Assembly (NCBI GenBank): GCA_947095585.1
Contig: OX352761.1
Span: forward strand, 23,093,777-23,157,776
Direction of reading: 5' to 3'
Length of the DNA stretch: 64,000 nt
From: Nephrocerus scutellatus
Taxonomy: Eukaryota > Arthropoda > Insecta > Diptera > Pipunculidae
Below are positions 23,034-32,162 of the stretch, piece by piece. The first letter of the stretch is position 1; each line of letters begins with the position of its first letter. The notes beneath the pieces are model-generated. The model did no database searches and was not told the DNA's origin. It saw only the letters and a list, made by a program, of their open reading frames with translations. The position numbers and the translations under genes were made by a program.

Positions 23034-23564
23034 ATGATATTGTGGCTGCTAGTAATGGATCAGTTACTAGTCAGGCTTAAAACCAACCTAATCTCAAACA
23101 TTAGCTATGCAGACGACCTAGTCTTAATGGTTCGCGGTAAATACGAGAGCACGATAACTGAACGCACGAAGTTTGCTCTCAAACTAACAAACGAATGGTG
23201 CAAAGAGGTAAACCTTAGTATACACCCAGACAAGGTAGTCTGCACTGTTTTTACAAGAAAAAGAAGACTAACTCTTTCAACACTAAGTTTCCAAGGCAAA
23301 ATCCTCCGAATAACGCCTGAAGCCAAATACCTGGGGGTCATGTTTGACCAAAAACTTACGTGGAACTCCCACATGAAGTACATTACCAACAAGGCAAATA
23401 ACGCATACTTTATTTTCCAAAGAATGTTTAATAAAACGTGGGGAATAAACCCACAAATGACAATTTGGCTATACCAGAGCATCAAAAGACCTAGGCTCAC
23501 CTACGCAGCCCTGATTTGGTGGCCAAAAACAGAGCAATCGCAAACACGCTCAAAACTAAACTAA
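23034..23564 (+). pseudogene. Family L reverse transcriptase, palm-thumb segment
   Basis: A 176-codon open frame. The catalytic YADD lies near residue 25 (SYADDLVLMVRG), followed by EWCKEVNLSIHPDK, KYLGVMFDQKLTWNSH and YAALIWWPKTE, which are standard landmarks of the palm and thumb of I/R1-type elements. The frame continues past 23564 with a stop and resumes with CLSATGAIKTCPTAALEKLL. It is one of the best preserved LINE pieces in the window. Confidence 0.85.
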
Positions 23565-23659
23565 ATCCAAAGACTAATCTGTCTAAGTGCAACAGGCGCT
23601 ATAAAGACCTGCCCAACGGCAGCTCTTGAAAAGCTACTAGGACTTCCGCCACTTCACGT

Positions 23660-24085
23660 TCACATCAAAAGTGAAGCTGGCACACACACACACAGATGGA
23701 TCTAAAACGAAAACTGGAACAGGAGCAGGAGTATTTGGACCTAGATCCGCACTAAGAATACCCCTTGGAAAATCCCCAACCGTCTTTCAGGCAGAAACAG
23801 CAGCACTAGAAGCCTGTACCCTAGAATGTATCAAAAGAAGATACAGTAGAACCGAGATTAACATGACCTCAGATAGCCAGGCCGCACTATTTGCATTAAA
23901 AGGCTCAGTATTTAACTCTAAAAAAACGTGAAGCTGCTACTGCCACCTAAACGAACTGGCTAAAACAAACAAGATCACACTTATGTGGTCTCCCGGTCAT
24001 TCAGGCATCGAAGGGAACGAGACAGCAGACCTCTTCGCAAGGGAAGGCGCAGAGGAAATCTTCAACCGCCCCGAACCAAGCATTG
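23660..24085 (+). pseudogene. Family L RNase H domain
   Basis: The first conserved Asp is in HTDGSK (about 23692), the Glu in FQAETAALEA (about 23800), the second Asp in SDSQAALFAL (about 23875) and the last Asp in HSGIEGNETADLFAREGAEE (about 24030). All lie in one reading frame interrupted by a single TGA at 23929. In such elements RNase H removes the RNA strand from the RNA-DNA hybrid during integration. The domain ends at the junction with the antisense LINE. Confidence 0.85.
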
Positions 24086-25094
24086 CCTTTTCTTATATAC
24101 CAACAGCTTGGATGTTATGGTTAAATTCCTGGATTTAAAGAGTCTTGACAAACTATGGTAGGCTTTATTGGCTTTAAGCAACCGTGCACGTATTTCTGGT
24201 TCCATGCTGTTATCGGCTGCTACAGTTGACCCGAGATAGTTAAAGGATTGCACTTCTTCAAATTCGTGCTCCACTATTTTACTTGAGGGACCAATATTGG
24301 ATCTTCTACTCGCAGATGTGACCACCATGTAATTTGTTTTTCTCTCATTTATATGCAGTCCCAGATTTCATGCCGCCCGCTCGATCTGGATGAAAGCTTC
24401 CTGTACAGCGCTTTGGTTTATACAAACGATGTCGATGTCGTATGCGTAAGCGCGCCGTTACGTCAGACTCTCGAATCACTTTCTTAAAAACTAGGTTGAA
24501 GAGGACGCATGCCGGTCCATCCCCTTGTCGGAGCCCGTTATAGATGTTGAATGAGCTTGATAGTGATCCGGATATTTTTACTTGGATTGTAACAGGTTAA
24601 CCTACATAGTCGTGTTAGTTTATTTGGGATGCCGAATTCTCTCATGGCTTTATAAAGTTATACTCCAGCTATGCTATCATAGGCAGCTTTAAACTCTATA
24701 AAAAATGGTGTAGTTAGTCTTGAAACTCTAGACATTTTTCCATAACCTGGGTGTTAATCTGATCAGTTGTTGATTTGCCTGGGATGAAGCCACACTGGTA
24801 TGGACCAATAATGAATTTAGCGTATGGGGCTATCCTATCTTACTCGCGGTACTCAACAACGTTATACCACGATAATTGCTGCAGGTTGTGATATCTCCTT
24901 TCTTATATATGGGGCACAGGATGCCTCTTTACCAGTCTCCTGGCAACGCTTTTTTCTCCCATACTTGCACTATTATTTCATGAATTGCTTGGTGTATTAC
25001 AGGAACTCTGTTTTAAAAAGATCCGCTGGGATAACATCTGATCCCGAGGCCTTATTATTTTTGAGCTGATTTATCTCTATGCTAACTTCGTCTA
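24086..25094 (-). mobile_element. Family R LINE, RT core to C-terminal region
   Basis: The minus strand reads from an NKASGSDVIPA-type motif (25060) through the reverse transcriptase core (24850-24530) to the C-terminal 88-codon open segment at 24328-24062 (EVQSFNYLGSTVAADNSMEP, SLSRLFKSRNLTITSKLLVY). This is the clearest family R copy. It cuts into a family L LINE on the left and abuts a SINE on the right. Frames are broken throughout the core. Confidence 0.8.
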
Positions 25095-25372
25095 TTCGGG
25101 ACGACAGACCGTTGCGGTCCAAGGCCTAGCTTCTCGCGACCATTTGTATTGTGATGTATATTTTTGCACACAAATGGAAGGGATCTACAATTTAATGCCA
25201 TATCCGAACGGCGAATTGTAAAGCTTTCCGTGGCAAGTTATTACTCTCGGACGTTTGTCAGACATTCGCGAAAGGTGGGACACTGTGAAAAATACTTTTG
25301 GTGTTACTGAGATTCGAACCATGAACCATGAACCTCCTGCTCCGCAGCCATATAGTTAACGCGCCCATATTC
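25095..25372 (-). mobile_element. tRNA-derived SINE, copy A
   Basis: On the minus strand this shares with the other SINE copies the B-box GGTTCGAATCTC (about 25322-25311), the body motifs GTGTCCCACCTTTCGCG-like, GAAAGCTTTACAATTCGCC-like and GGTCGCGAGAAGCTAGGCC (about 25147-25129), and the end GGACCGCAACGGTC. The A-box side has diverged and the ATT tail is lost, so no clear target duplication can be drawn. It lies directly against the RT side of the family R LINE. Confidence 0.75.
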
Positions 25373-25389
25373 GAACGAAAATCGTTTAC

Positions 25390-25825
25390 GCCACCCAAAT
25401 TCCATCTATTACTTAGAAAATCCATCATTGGGGTCGAAAACCAAAAAGCTTTTAGTTTGAAATTAAAAGGTTATGATTCAAAGAATTAAAAGCTTTTTCA
25501 AGATCAATATGGACGCAACCTACATGACAGTTTTCCCGAAACGCCGAGTAAATATAGTTCGAAAATATAACTAAATTCGACACAACTGATAATTTCGGAA
25601 AAAATTCGTTTTGTTCCTGAGATATGTGCGTTTTCACGATGGAAAATAATTTCTTTTTCTAATAATTGCTTGAAATATTTTAAGAATACTTAGCAATTTA
25701 CAAATAAGCCTGTAATTATCAGAAACCGCTTTAGATCCATTTTTATGAATGGGTGAAATAGAACTTGTTTTCAGCAGTATTTCAAGTTTTTTCAAGCAAG
25801 AGTTGCAAATAAATTGTCCATAAAC
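25390..25825 (-). mobile_element. Reverse transcriptase fragment of another LINE
   Basis: The minus strand yields ISPIHKNGSKA (about 25745), SDNYRLICKL, LKIFQAIIRK, and then, after a frameshift, VSNLVIFSNYIYSAFRENCH and VGCVHIDLEKAFNSLNHNLL (25590-25455). These are the fingers and first catalytic Asp region (HIDLEKAF) of a non-LTR reverse transcriptase unlike families R, L, J or Z. The downstream palm is absent. Confidence 0.65.
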
Positions 25826-26239
25826 TTTATAGTATATGTATTACATAACGAGCGAGGAAAGTGCAGTTTATCGTGCGAGCTTGAAGCTTGAAGCACGAGG
25901 CGGTAGCCGAGTACTGCAATTTAACGAGCTCGATGAGCAGTTTTCTGCGAGTAATGTACGCTATTTTTCACACGATCAAACCGGTTTTTTTGCTAAACCG
26001 GTTATGCGCAATGCAAAATTACTCTGAGAATGTGTGTTCGCTGTGACTGCAGTAGAATAAAAAAGTATTTTATATGATATTTCACTACTACTTCGGCTAC
26101 TTTCGAAGCTAGGTTATAGTGTATGAAAGAGTCACTTTCGTCTAAGTGCGTGTGAAAAAACTTTTTTTATACAATAAGCAATATATTTCTGAGAGATGTC
26201 GATAATATATTTATATCACAAAATGGTTCTACAAATTTA
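25826..26239. other. GC-richer block with CCGG hairpin, then AT-rich DNA
   Basis: 25836-26027 is open on the + strand for 63 codons and is rich in AACGAGC, GCGAGC and GAAGCTTGAAGCACGAG motifs. AACCGGTT occurs at 25979-25986 and again at 25996-26003 around a 9-base spacer. I recall GAGC-rich repeats of this style in arthropod genomes, so I treat it as an unclassified repeat and not a gene. The remainder is AT-rich with nothing recognised. Confidence 0.3.
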
Positions 26240-26710
26240 TTGCGAGCCCGAAGGGCATATATTCAGAGGACATGAACATTTTTGAGCGAACGTGTGTACA
26301 TTTGTACGTTTGTTTGTCGTGTCGTATATCTCGGTTTCTACCAGTCAATACCTGAGAAAACTGTAAAAACTACTCAATCTACGCATCGCTATCGATTTTT
26401 TTAAGCTTGAACGTTTGCAAAGTAAAGTGTGGTTTTTTCAGTCTATTCCAGAAATCGCTTATGTAACGTTGCATACTATTAGGCTTCGAAGACAAATTAG
26501 TCTTTAGACTGAATTACAACTAAATATACATACAGGGGTGTGTGTTGTCACTCGCAAAGCAGAGTACATTAACTCGTGTGTCTATAGTAGTGGCAAGTTT
26601 TTGGTAGGAACTCGTATATCTCGCCTTCTACCAGTCAGAATTTTGTGAGGCTAGTTTTAAAAAAAATTTAAAACGTGGGGCGCGTGTGGCGTGTATGGCG
26701 CATGTGGCGC
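26240..26710 (+). repeat. Family H repeat (hairpin-ended, CCCGAAGGG start), two partial copies
   Basis: The first part begins TGCGAGCCCGAAGGGC, runs through TATATCTCGGTTTCTACCAG (26325) and ends with a hairpin remnant TAGTCTTTAGACTGAATTAC (26499-26518). A second part from about 26595 repeats TATATCTCGCCTTCTACCAG and runs into GGCGCGTGTGGCGTG text. The same order of motifs is seen at 30595, 37290 and, inverted, at 35280-35665. No protein is encoded. Confidence 0.65.
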
Positions 26711-27180
26711 GTTTCTGGGATCTGGCCAATAGGGTGTGGAATTTTGTAGACCAAGCCATTTCTCAAGCGATTCGTATGAAATTCGGTATTTAGGACTAAG
26801 AAGCGACTATAAGACTTGTTCCTAAGGAAATTCTATGATCTTGCCAATAGGGTCTGGAATTTTGTGGACCAAGCAATTTCCCAAGCGATTCGTATGAAAT
26901 TAGGTATGTAGGATTAAGATGCGACTATATCCCTTGTTCCTGTGGAAATTTTGGAATCTGGCCAGTAGGGTCTGGAATTTTGTGGACCAAGCAATTTAAG
27001 CGATTCGTATGAAATTCGGTATGTAGGACTATAAAATGCGACTTTTACCCTTGTTCCTATGAACATTTTGGGATCTGGCCAATAGGGTCTGTGATTTTGT
27101 GGACATAGAAATTTCTCAACCGATTCGTATGAAATTCGTTATGTAGGACTAAAATGCGACTATAACACTATAACCCTTGT
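26710..27180. repeat. 118-bp tandem repeat, four copies
   Basis: The motif CCAATAGGGT recurs at 26726, 26844, 26962 (as CCAGTAGGGT) and 27079, giving a period of 117-118 bp. Each unit also holds TTTTGTGGACCAAGCAATTT and GCGATTCGTATGAAATTCGG. The array follows directly on a family H repeat and ends just before a family L LINE. Relics of the same unit lie inverted at 36998-37150. Confidence 0.9.
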
Positions 27181-27199
27181 AATTTTTTTTTTAAAAAGT

Positions 27200-29341
27200 G
27201 CTTTTTTAACTCTGTGTTTAACTCTGAATTGAGACGATCTAATCGAGCCACATGGAGGAAATGCTATGAAAACATTACTGATATCCCAGTAGCGGCACAA
27301 ATCTACAAGGCACTCGTCAAGGATCAAACAAACTGTGTAAGCTTACTGAAGAAGTCAGATGGTAACTACACTTCGGACCGTGAGGACACGAACGTTAGAA
27401 CGTTGCTTAAAGTTCATTTCCCCGGTTCGTCTAATTATTTTTCACATAAACACCCTAATGGTCCTAATCATAGGGCACGTATTAACAACATTGTAAATAG
27501 TTTATCGGGAAAAATATTTAGTCCAGATAAGGTTAAATGGGCCGTTCGGATCCAGCCTTAAATTATAGGTCCCTTCCATTTGTGTCCAAAAATTAACATG
27601 TGCAGCACAAATGGTCGCGAGAAGTTAGGTCTTGGACCGCAATGGTCTGTCGCGACGAATATTATTATTAAGGTTAAATGGGCAGTAGGCTCCTTTCTCC
27701 GGATATGGCATTTTTCCAGTCCTCTTACAGAGGACAATTGAGTTCATCGTGCCGGTGTTGATTGCTTTATTTAGAGCCAGCTACAACTGGGGTTACATAC
27801 CGTATACCTTGGGATATGTTAACGTTATCTTCAACCCCAAACCAGGCAATAGGACTAGTGACCTGCCTAAATCATACAGACCTATAAGTATAACATCATT
27901 TGTCTTATTGATGTTCATTTCAGAGCCTGGCTAGATACGTCTAGCCCTCTACACTCAATACAGGAAAGGAAAAAGCACAGAGCCCATCACTATCTAGTTA
28001 AAAATAGAGAAGGGGCTTTTCGCTCCAAGGAAATAGCTCTGTGTGCTTTCCTTGTCATTGAGTGTGCTTTCGATAACACGGGCTACGACTCAATAATCAG
28101 TAACAGCGGTGTCGAGGGCTCTACCAACTAATAGATAAGGGCCATGCTTGACAATCGAGTCATTACTTCCTCCTCAGTATCTGTGGCGATTGCTAAGGGC
28201 TGCCCTTAAGAAGGAGGCGTACCCTCACCACCTCTATGGTCACTCGTCATTGGCACATTTTTAGCCGATCTGTATAGATCAGGCTACATCGCCATTGATT
28301 ATGCTGATGATTTGGCGATCATAATTAGTGGTAAGTATGTACAGCCGACCATAACAAATGTCATGCAAGGTGTGTTACTTCACGTCTTAGAATGGTGCAA
28401 TAGAGAAGGGCTTTCAATCAATCCTTGCAAAACTGTTCTAGTGCCATTCACGAAACGAAGATTATCCTACATTACTACATTAGAGAAGTCCAGTGAGGTT
28501 AAATATCTTAGTATCTTGACAAACGATAAAACTGGAATTCTCATATTAAGTCCGCCGTTGAACGTGCCACTAGGGTCTGTGGCCTGTAGACGCCTTTAAG
28601 GCAGATTTTGGGGTCTTAAATCTAAAATGATATTTGATGACATTTGATGTATACCATGATGGTGCGACCAATTACCAAGTACGCGGCCATCATATGGTGG
28701 CCGAAAGTTCTTGAACGCACAACGGTAATTAAGCTTCAAAAGTCACAAAGAATTGCCTGTCAAGGTATAAAGGATGCCATGTGCACCTGTCCTATCCTTT
28801 ATGTGTATAAACCAGGTGACTACGTAGAACGCCTGAATATTCTTGACTCAATTCCTAAATAAGACATTTTTTGTACTATCCCGGAAACCATGGCCAGGGA
28901 GTCTTGTTTCGGTAGGTTATTTGAGGTAAAAATAATATCTGGTTTAATTGTCCAGCGCTGGATAATCATGGTCTGGTCGGTTCAGAATCTGCGTTCTTAG
29001 GACCGGAACCTTGCTGTGGATTCAGCTAGGCTACCACCAATACTATGATTAATATATGGGAAATTAAACTTCGTCTGGCCCACTGGTATAATACCTTAGG
29101 GCTTAGACAGTCCAAACAGTTAATCAGGCCCTTCTTCTATAAGGAAATCTTTGATATAGACAAGGATAGCATCAGAAAGCTAGTAAGTTTTCTCACAGGT
29201 CACTGTGGCTTTCGATATCACCTTAGCAAAATTTATCTAGGCTTCTGGTTCTGCTTGGAGGAGGACGAAACATCCGGGCACATCCTCTGTAACTGAAGTC
29301 AAGGTTTGATCTGGTTAATGAGACATATTTTCCACAAGGCA
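27200..29341 (+). mobile_element. Family L LINE, RT to C-terminal region, with two SINE insertions
   Basis: Pieces of one polyprotein run in order on the + strand: a pre-RT segment (27214-27542), a NPKPGNR...SYRPISITSF segment (27830-27900), EIALCAFLVIECAFDNTGYD (28030-28090), a LCADDLAI-type region with IDYADD remnants (28290-28320), KTVLVPFTKRR, then YAAIIWWPKVLERT (28675) and a C-terminal LTGHCGFRYHLSKI (29190-29235) with CLEEDETSGHILC. It resumes after SINE C at 29665-29775. A SINE splits it at 27543-27669. Many stops are present. Confidence 0.8.
27543..27669 (+). mobile_element. tRNA-derived SINE, copy B, 5'-truncated
   Basis: The 127-bp insert is the 3' part of the SINE (CGTTCGGATCCAGCCTTAAA, then GGTCGCGAGAAGTTAGG, then the end CGACGAATATTATTATT). 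It is flanked by a perfect 14-bp target duplication, AAGGTTAAATGGGC, at 27529-27542 and 27670-27683. Five-prime truncation with a variable duplication is the signature of LINE-machinery insertion. It splits the family L frame. Confidence 0.95.
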
Positions 29342-29354
29342 TTATGTGCGTCGG

Positions 29355-29650
29355 TGGGCGCCGTGACTCAGTGGAAATTCGCGCGGCTACTGTGCAGGAG
29401 GTTCGTGGTTCGAATCCCAGTAACAACAAAAGTATTTTTAACGGTGTCCCACCTCTCGCGAATGGGTGACAAACGTTCCGAGAGTAATAACTTGTCACGG
29501 AAAGCTTCTCAATTCGCCGTTTGAAGCCGGCCTTAAATTGCAGGTCCCTTCCATTTGTGTCCGAAAATATAAATGCGCAACACAAATGGTCGCGACAAGC
29601 TAGGCCTTGGACCGCAATGGTTTGTCGCGCCAAATATTATTATTATTGTT
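29355..29650 (+). mobile_element. tRNA-derived SINE, copy C, full length
   Basis: The head carries an A-box-like TGACTCAGTGG (29365-29375) and a B-box GGTTCGAATCC (about 29408-29418). The body contains CCCACCTCTCGCGAATG and GGTCGCGACAAGCTAGGCC, and the tail is (ATT)n. Flanking target duplications are ATTATGTGCGTCGG (29341-29354) and ATTATGTTCGTCGG (29651-29664), 14 bp with one mismatch. RNA polymerase III boxes inside the head would drive transcription. A 136-codon antisense open frame here is an accident of the SINE. Confidence 0.95.
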
Positions 29651-29664
29651 ATTATGTTCGTCGG

Positions 29665-29775
29665 CAGATCTACGTTATTGTGTCACTAAGGACATACTAT
29701 CCTTCATTAGGAAAGACTAGTTACACCATACGATAGAATAGATCTTTTTATATCGTAGTATCAGCCAATATGGCT
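29665..29775 (+). mobile_element. Continuation of the family L LINE beyond SINE C
   Basis: Removing SINE C and one target duplication joins the text before 29341 to CAGATCTACGTTATTGTGTC here, so this is the same LINE copy. Its protein content is no longer recognisable and it fades into AT-rich DNA near 29775. Confidence 0.55.
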
Positions 29776-29829
29776 AGGGTTTTGGCTTAAAAAAAATAAC
29801 CACCAATAATGACTGATATTTTCTATTTG

Positions 29830-30510
29830 GGTAATGTGATCTAAGACAGTCAGTGCTGCCTGACTAGCTAGCACTAAAAGGTCCAGTCTTTCATTCTAAA
29901 ACAATGTGGAGCTGCTTCGGCCACTTAAAAGAACTGGCCAAAAACAAAAAACACACTAATGTGGTCTCCTGGACACTTAGGCATATCAGGAAACGAGGTA
30001 GCGGACCTCTGTGCAAGAGAAGGCGCAGGCTGAACTTTCACTGGTCCAGAAGAGTGGGAAAACACTTCTATCGAAGCGGAATGAAATTCATCATCTGGGA
30101 TGAGGCAAGCCAAGAAGCTTCTAAAATACAACTTCAGTCATATGGACCGCCATTCACTTAGCACACTAGTCTGGTATTTGATAGGACATGTCCTATTCCA
30201 TGGTCATCTTTTAAAAATGGGAAAATCTCAATCGGACCGCTGCCGATTCTGCAACGCGGCAAAGGAAACGTCAGAGCACATACTCTTCGTATGCGTAGCC
30301 CTCACCTAAAAAAGAATAACATTTCAAGGCTCACACAGTTGTTCCCTGGCCGAATGCCAAACCAATCGCAATGTCAGATGTGGTGGCGTTCACGAAGGTA
30401 CTGAGCAATCACATAATGTGGTAAACCATCAGGGACGTTCAATAGACCTAAAGATCACAGTGCACAAGGCTCTATAGCCCCATCTATTATAATATTAATA
30501 ATAATAATAA
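29830..30510 (+). mobile_element. Family L LINE, RNase H end to 3' terminus
   Basis: The + strand encodes HLKELAKNKK then a WSPGHLGISGNEVADLCARE-like stretch split over frames (29955-30020), a long tail and a C-terminal zinc-knuckle-like CRFCNAAKETSEHILFVC (30240-30293), then a 3' UTR ending in (AAT)n at 30485-30510. It begins within the RNase H domain, as expected of a 5'-truncated insertion. It supplies the 3' end missing from the copy at 23030-24085. Confidence 0.8.
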
Positions 30511-30594
30511 AATTGTGGTAGTGTATGACAATAGTGGTCTGGAAATCTTTACTTCTCTTATTACATTGCACATGGTCATCAGCTTAAAAATTAA

Positions 30595-31475
30595 TTGCGA
30601 TCCCGAAGGGCGAAGCTAATAATCAGAGGACAAGAAAATTTTTCTAGCATACGTGTGTCGGATTGTCGGGTTGTCGGGTGGTCGGGAAGTCGGGTTGTCG
30701 GGTTGTACGTTTTTCCGGTTGTATATCGCGACTTCTACCAGTCAGAATTTGATGGGACTTGATGGGTTTTAAAACAATTGGTAAGCGCTTGACTTGCGAT
30801 GACGTGAGGGGCGTCACGTGTCGCGCGTCGCGTGTCGCGTGTTTTTTTTTTTTAATTACTTGTTTTAAAACTTGGCTTGCGATGACGTGACGCGTGCCAC
30901 GTGTCGCGCGTCGCGTGTGGCGCAATTTTTTTTTAAATACTTCTTTTAAAACTTGGCGCGTTCAATTTTTTTTTTTAAATACTTTTTTTAAAACTAGGCT
31001 TGCGATGACGTGACACATGTCGCGCGTCGCGTGTGGCGCGTGTAAATTTTTTTTTAAAAAAAGGTACTTGTTTTAAAACTTGACTTGCGATGACTTGACG
31101 CAACGCGTGTCACGTGTCGCGTGTGGCGCATGTAAATTATTTTTTTAAAATACTTGTTTTTAGACTTGCTGTGCTATGACGTGTCGCGCGTCACGTGTGG
31201 CGCGTGTATATTTTTTAAATACTTGTTTTAAAACTTGGCTTGCGGTGACGTGACGCGTGGCACGTGTTGAGCGTCGCGAGTTTCGCGTGTAATTTTTTTT
31301 CTAAATACTTGTTTTAAAACAATTGTTAAGCGCTCAGCTTGCGATGGTGTAATTTTGAGTTTTTTTTTTTTATTCATAGGGGTTAGGAGAAAAAATGTTT
31401 ATTTAAAAGTAAAATCCCTTTAAGATAATTCAGTCTTTAGGCTGAATTACAACTATCCATATGTATATATTCCCT
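30595..31475 (+). repeat. Family H repeat with GC-rich tandem core
   Basis: The left end reads ATTGCGATCCCGAAGGGCGA, followed by GTCGGGTTGT micro-repeats (30660-30705) and ACTTCTACCAGTCAGAATTT. The core (30775-31345) holds about seven units of 85-115 bp, each with CTTGCGATGACGTG, runs of CGCGTCGCGTG and a T-run before TACTTGTTTTAAAACTTG. The right end is an AATTCAG...CTGAATT hairpin at 31427-31448 followed by ACAACTATCCATATG. Copies elsewhere share the ends but have shorter cores. This suggests a non-autonomous mobile repeat, class unknown. Confidence 0.7.
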
Positions 31476-32032
31476 TTGTCCGTTTTCATATCAGTCATCG
31501 TGAAATTACTATTTAGTAAGTAGGAATGGTACTTTAACAAGCAAACAGATGCATAATTAGCTTCTGCTAGAATTCAATATTTTTGCAAGATAAAAACAGA
31601 TATATAGCAATATACCGACAACTGGGACGTATGCGTAATTTGTGCTTATGGACAATCATCGTCAATGCATGGTAAGTTATCTAAGTTAACAACAATTTGA
31701 ATAAAAGACAAAACTAATCTTTCTCTATAAATGGCAGTCGCTTGTTCGGGCTTTATTTATTAATTATATTTTGTAATAGAATTTTCCTTAAAATTGTACC
31801 TTATACTTTTGTGTAATAATTTATTCCATCATTCCATAACACAACATTGTAATTCAATATGAAATAAAAGTTAATGATCTACCATCTGGTCCCGACTGCA
31901 CTGCACAGTAACCACCACTGACTGATAACCCACCATCCAGAAGAACAAATTGAAGAACGTGACAAAAATACCGTACTATACGAAACCAACTACTACACTT
32001 ACTACACTGTTGAAACGCATACAGCCCACCAG
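31476..32032. other. AT-rich spacer ahead of a candidate promoter
   Basis: No repeat partner or coding potential was seen. The last 150 bp are less AT-rich than the rest (ACTGCACTGCACAGTAACC and neighbours) and lead into the TATA box at 32033. Confidence 0.35.
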
Positions 32033-32064
32033 TATATAAGACGACAACTTTGGCAATTCAAATT
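32033..32064 (+). promoter_or_regulatory. Candidate core promoter: TATA box and initiator
   Basis: TATATAAG at 32033-32040 is followed 27 bp later by an initiator-like TTCAAAT with the likely start at A 32060. The following leader of about 69 bp is A-rich and leads without upstream ATG to the ATG at 32129. This geometry matches fly TATA promoters of short secreted-protein genes. It rests on pattern alone. Confidence 0.4.
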
Positions 32065-32128
32065 AAAACTCTGAAGAACTAAAAATTAACTGCGAACCGA
32101 AAAACTTTGTAGAAATATTTCCATCGCC

Positions 32129-32162
32129 ATGAGAATGTCCTTTCTTTCAGTTGTTTTGCTTC
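32129..32162 (+). CDS. Candidate first coding exon of a small secreted protein
   Basis: ATG at 32129 opens MRMSFLSVVLL, the start of a typical signal peptide (basic residue then a hydrophobic run). It is followed at 32162 by a strong splice donor, C|GTAAGAAT. Read without splicing, the frame ends after 27 codons. A TATA box and initiator lie at the expected distance upstream. I could not identify the second exon downstream, so the gene may be a pseudogene fragment or chance. The product is unknown; small secreted fly peptides are often encoded with this exon layout. Confidence 0.3.

Larger units (their letters stand above)
23030..24085 (+). mobile_element. Family L LINE (RNase-H-bearing), RT thumb to RNase H
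   Basis: The + strand encodes the C-terminal half of a non-LTR polyprotein: a reverse transcriptase palm-thumb followed by an RNase H domain with all expected acidic residues. The RNase H places it in the I/LOA/R1-like group. Both ends are truncated; the right edge at about 24085 is cut abruptly by an antisense family R LINE. A short CA run (23683-23693) sits just before the RNase H start. Confidence 0.85.

Noticed and set aside
23105..23500. 131-codon minus-strand open frame
   Set aside because: It is the antisense shadow of a well conserved LINE reverse transcriptase on the + strand.
25979..26003. AACCGGTT pair with T-run resembling a bacterial terminator
   Set aside because: No neighbouring bacterial gene; the surroundings are insect transposons, so a terminator reading is not supported.
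29223..29633. 136-codon minus-strand open frame
   Set aside because: It is antisense to a tRNA-derived SINE and has no protein-like domain; the SINE explains the sequence.
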